This document shows positions 6,124-6,237 of a stretch of DNA of 6,237 nt, piece after piece. The translations under genes and the position numbers were made by a program. The stretch comes from Listeria marthii FSL S4-120 (GTDB taxonomy: Bacteria > Bacillota > Bacilli > Lactobacillales > Listeriaceae). Each line of letters begins with the position of its first letter. The first letter of the stretch is position 1. Below the pieces are notes generated by a model. That model had not been told where the DNA came from and searched no databases. It was given only the letters and a program-made list of their open reading frames with translations. The DNA lies in contig CM001047.1 of assembly GCA_000183865.1 (NCBI GenBank), positions 1,104,101 through 1,110,337 of the forward strand, read 5' to 3'.

Positions 6124-6237
6124 ATGAATAATGCACTTGGAATGATTGAAACTAAAGGACTTGTCGGCGCAATTGAAGCAGCTGACGCAATGGTAAAAGC
6201 AGCAAATGTATCACTTGTAGGTTATGAAAAAATTGGT
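6124..6237 (+). CDS. pduJ: PduJ, small hexameric BMC shell protein (3' end beyond the window)
   Basis: The first 38 codons of a single-domain BMC shell protein, open to the window edge. The visible protein starts [20 protein letters not shown] and continues through [18 protein letters not shown], the canonical start of a major BMC-H protein. The MNNALG start matches Salmonella PduJ better than PduA (MQQEALGMVETKGLTAA), and pduA is expected upstream of pduB, so PduJ is preferred; PduA and PduJ are otherwise nearly interchangeable in sequence. Full family length is about 90 residues. The ATG follows GAGGAGG (6109-6115) with 8 bases between, and the gap after pduK is 25 bases. Its role is to tile the flat facets of the shell with a small central pore for propanediol. 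Confidence 0.93.
   Translation, partial: MNNALGMIETKGLVGAIEAADAMVKAANVSLVGYEKIG

Noticed and set aside
1..6237. Search for a novel system, CRISPR array, tRNA, insertion sequence or riboswitch
   Set aside because: The window is almost wholly occupied by recognised pdu genes with gaps of at most 44 bases, which leaves no room for such elements, and no terminal inverted repeats or spaced repeats were seen.

Overview
The window is a stretch of a cobalamin-dependent 1,2-propanediol utilisation (pdu) operon, all on the + strand. It reads, in order: the 3' part of pduB, then complete pduC, pduD, pduE, pduG, pduH and pduK, and the 5' end of pduJ. The host looks like a low-GC Gram-positive bacterium. 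Shine-Dalgarno sites are strong and of Firmicutes type (AAGGAGGTGA, GAGGAGG), coding DNA is AT-leaning, and the proteins are close to, but clearly diverged from, the enterobacterial Pdu proteins as I recall them. The gene order and protein character fit the Listeria pdu locus best. That genus call rests on recollection, not on a search.

Layout: 1-521 encodes the end of the trimeric shell protein PduB. 540-2204, 2242-2901 and 2918-3430 encode the large, medium and small subunits of the B12-dependent diol dehydratase (PduC, PduD, PduE). 3475-5295 and 5292-5639 encode the two subunits of the reactivating factor for that enzyme (PduG, PduH). 5652-6098 encodes PduK, a shell protein with a cysteine-rich tail. 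6124 to the window end begins PduJ, a small hexameric shell protein. No gap exceeds 44 bases, and I see no convincing internal promoter or terminator, so this is the middle of one polycistronic unit. Its promoter and any regulator lie outside the window.

How the genes work together: PduB, PduJ and PduK are facets of a protein-shelled bacterial microcompartment. PduCDE sits in the lumen, probably directed there by the N-terminal helix of PduD, and converts 1,2-propanediol to propionaldehyde. The shell retains that toxic aldehyde. PduGH uses ATP to release damaged cobalamin from inactivated PduCDE so that fresh adenosylcobalamin can bind. The downstream aldehyde, alcohol and acyl-phosphate enzymes and the cobalamin adenosyltransferase are not in the window.

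The catalytic residues of PduC and the metal-binding residues of PduGH fall at the same positions as in the Klebsiella oxytoca enzymes, so the system looks intact. I find no previously undescribed system here. The points most worth a second look are a possible hairpin hiding the pduG ribosome binding site, the K-before-J shell gene order, and the cysteine tail of PduK.
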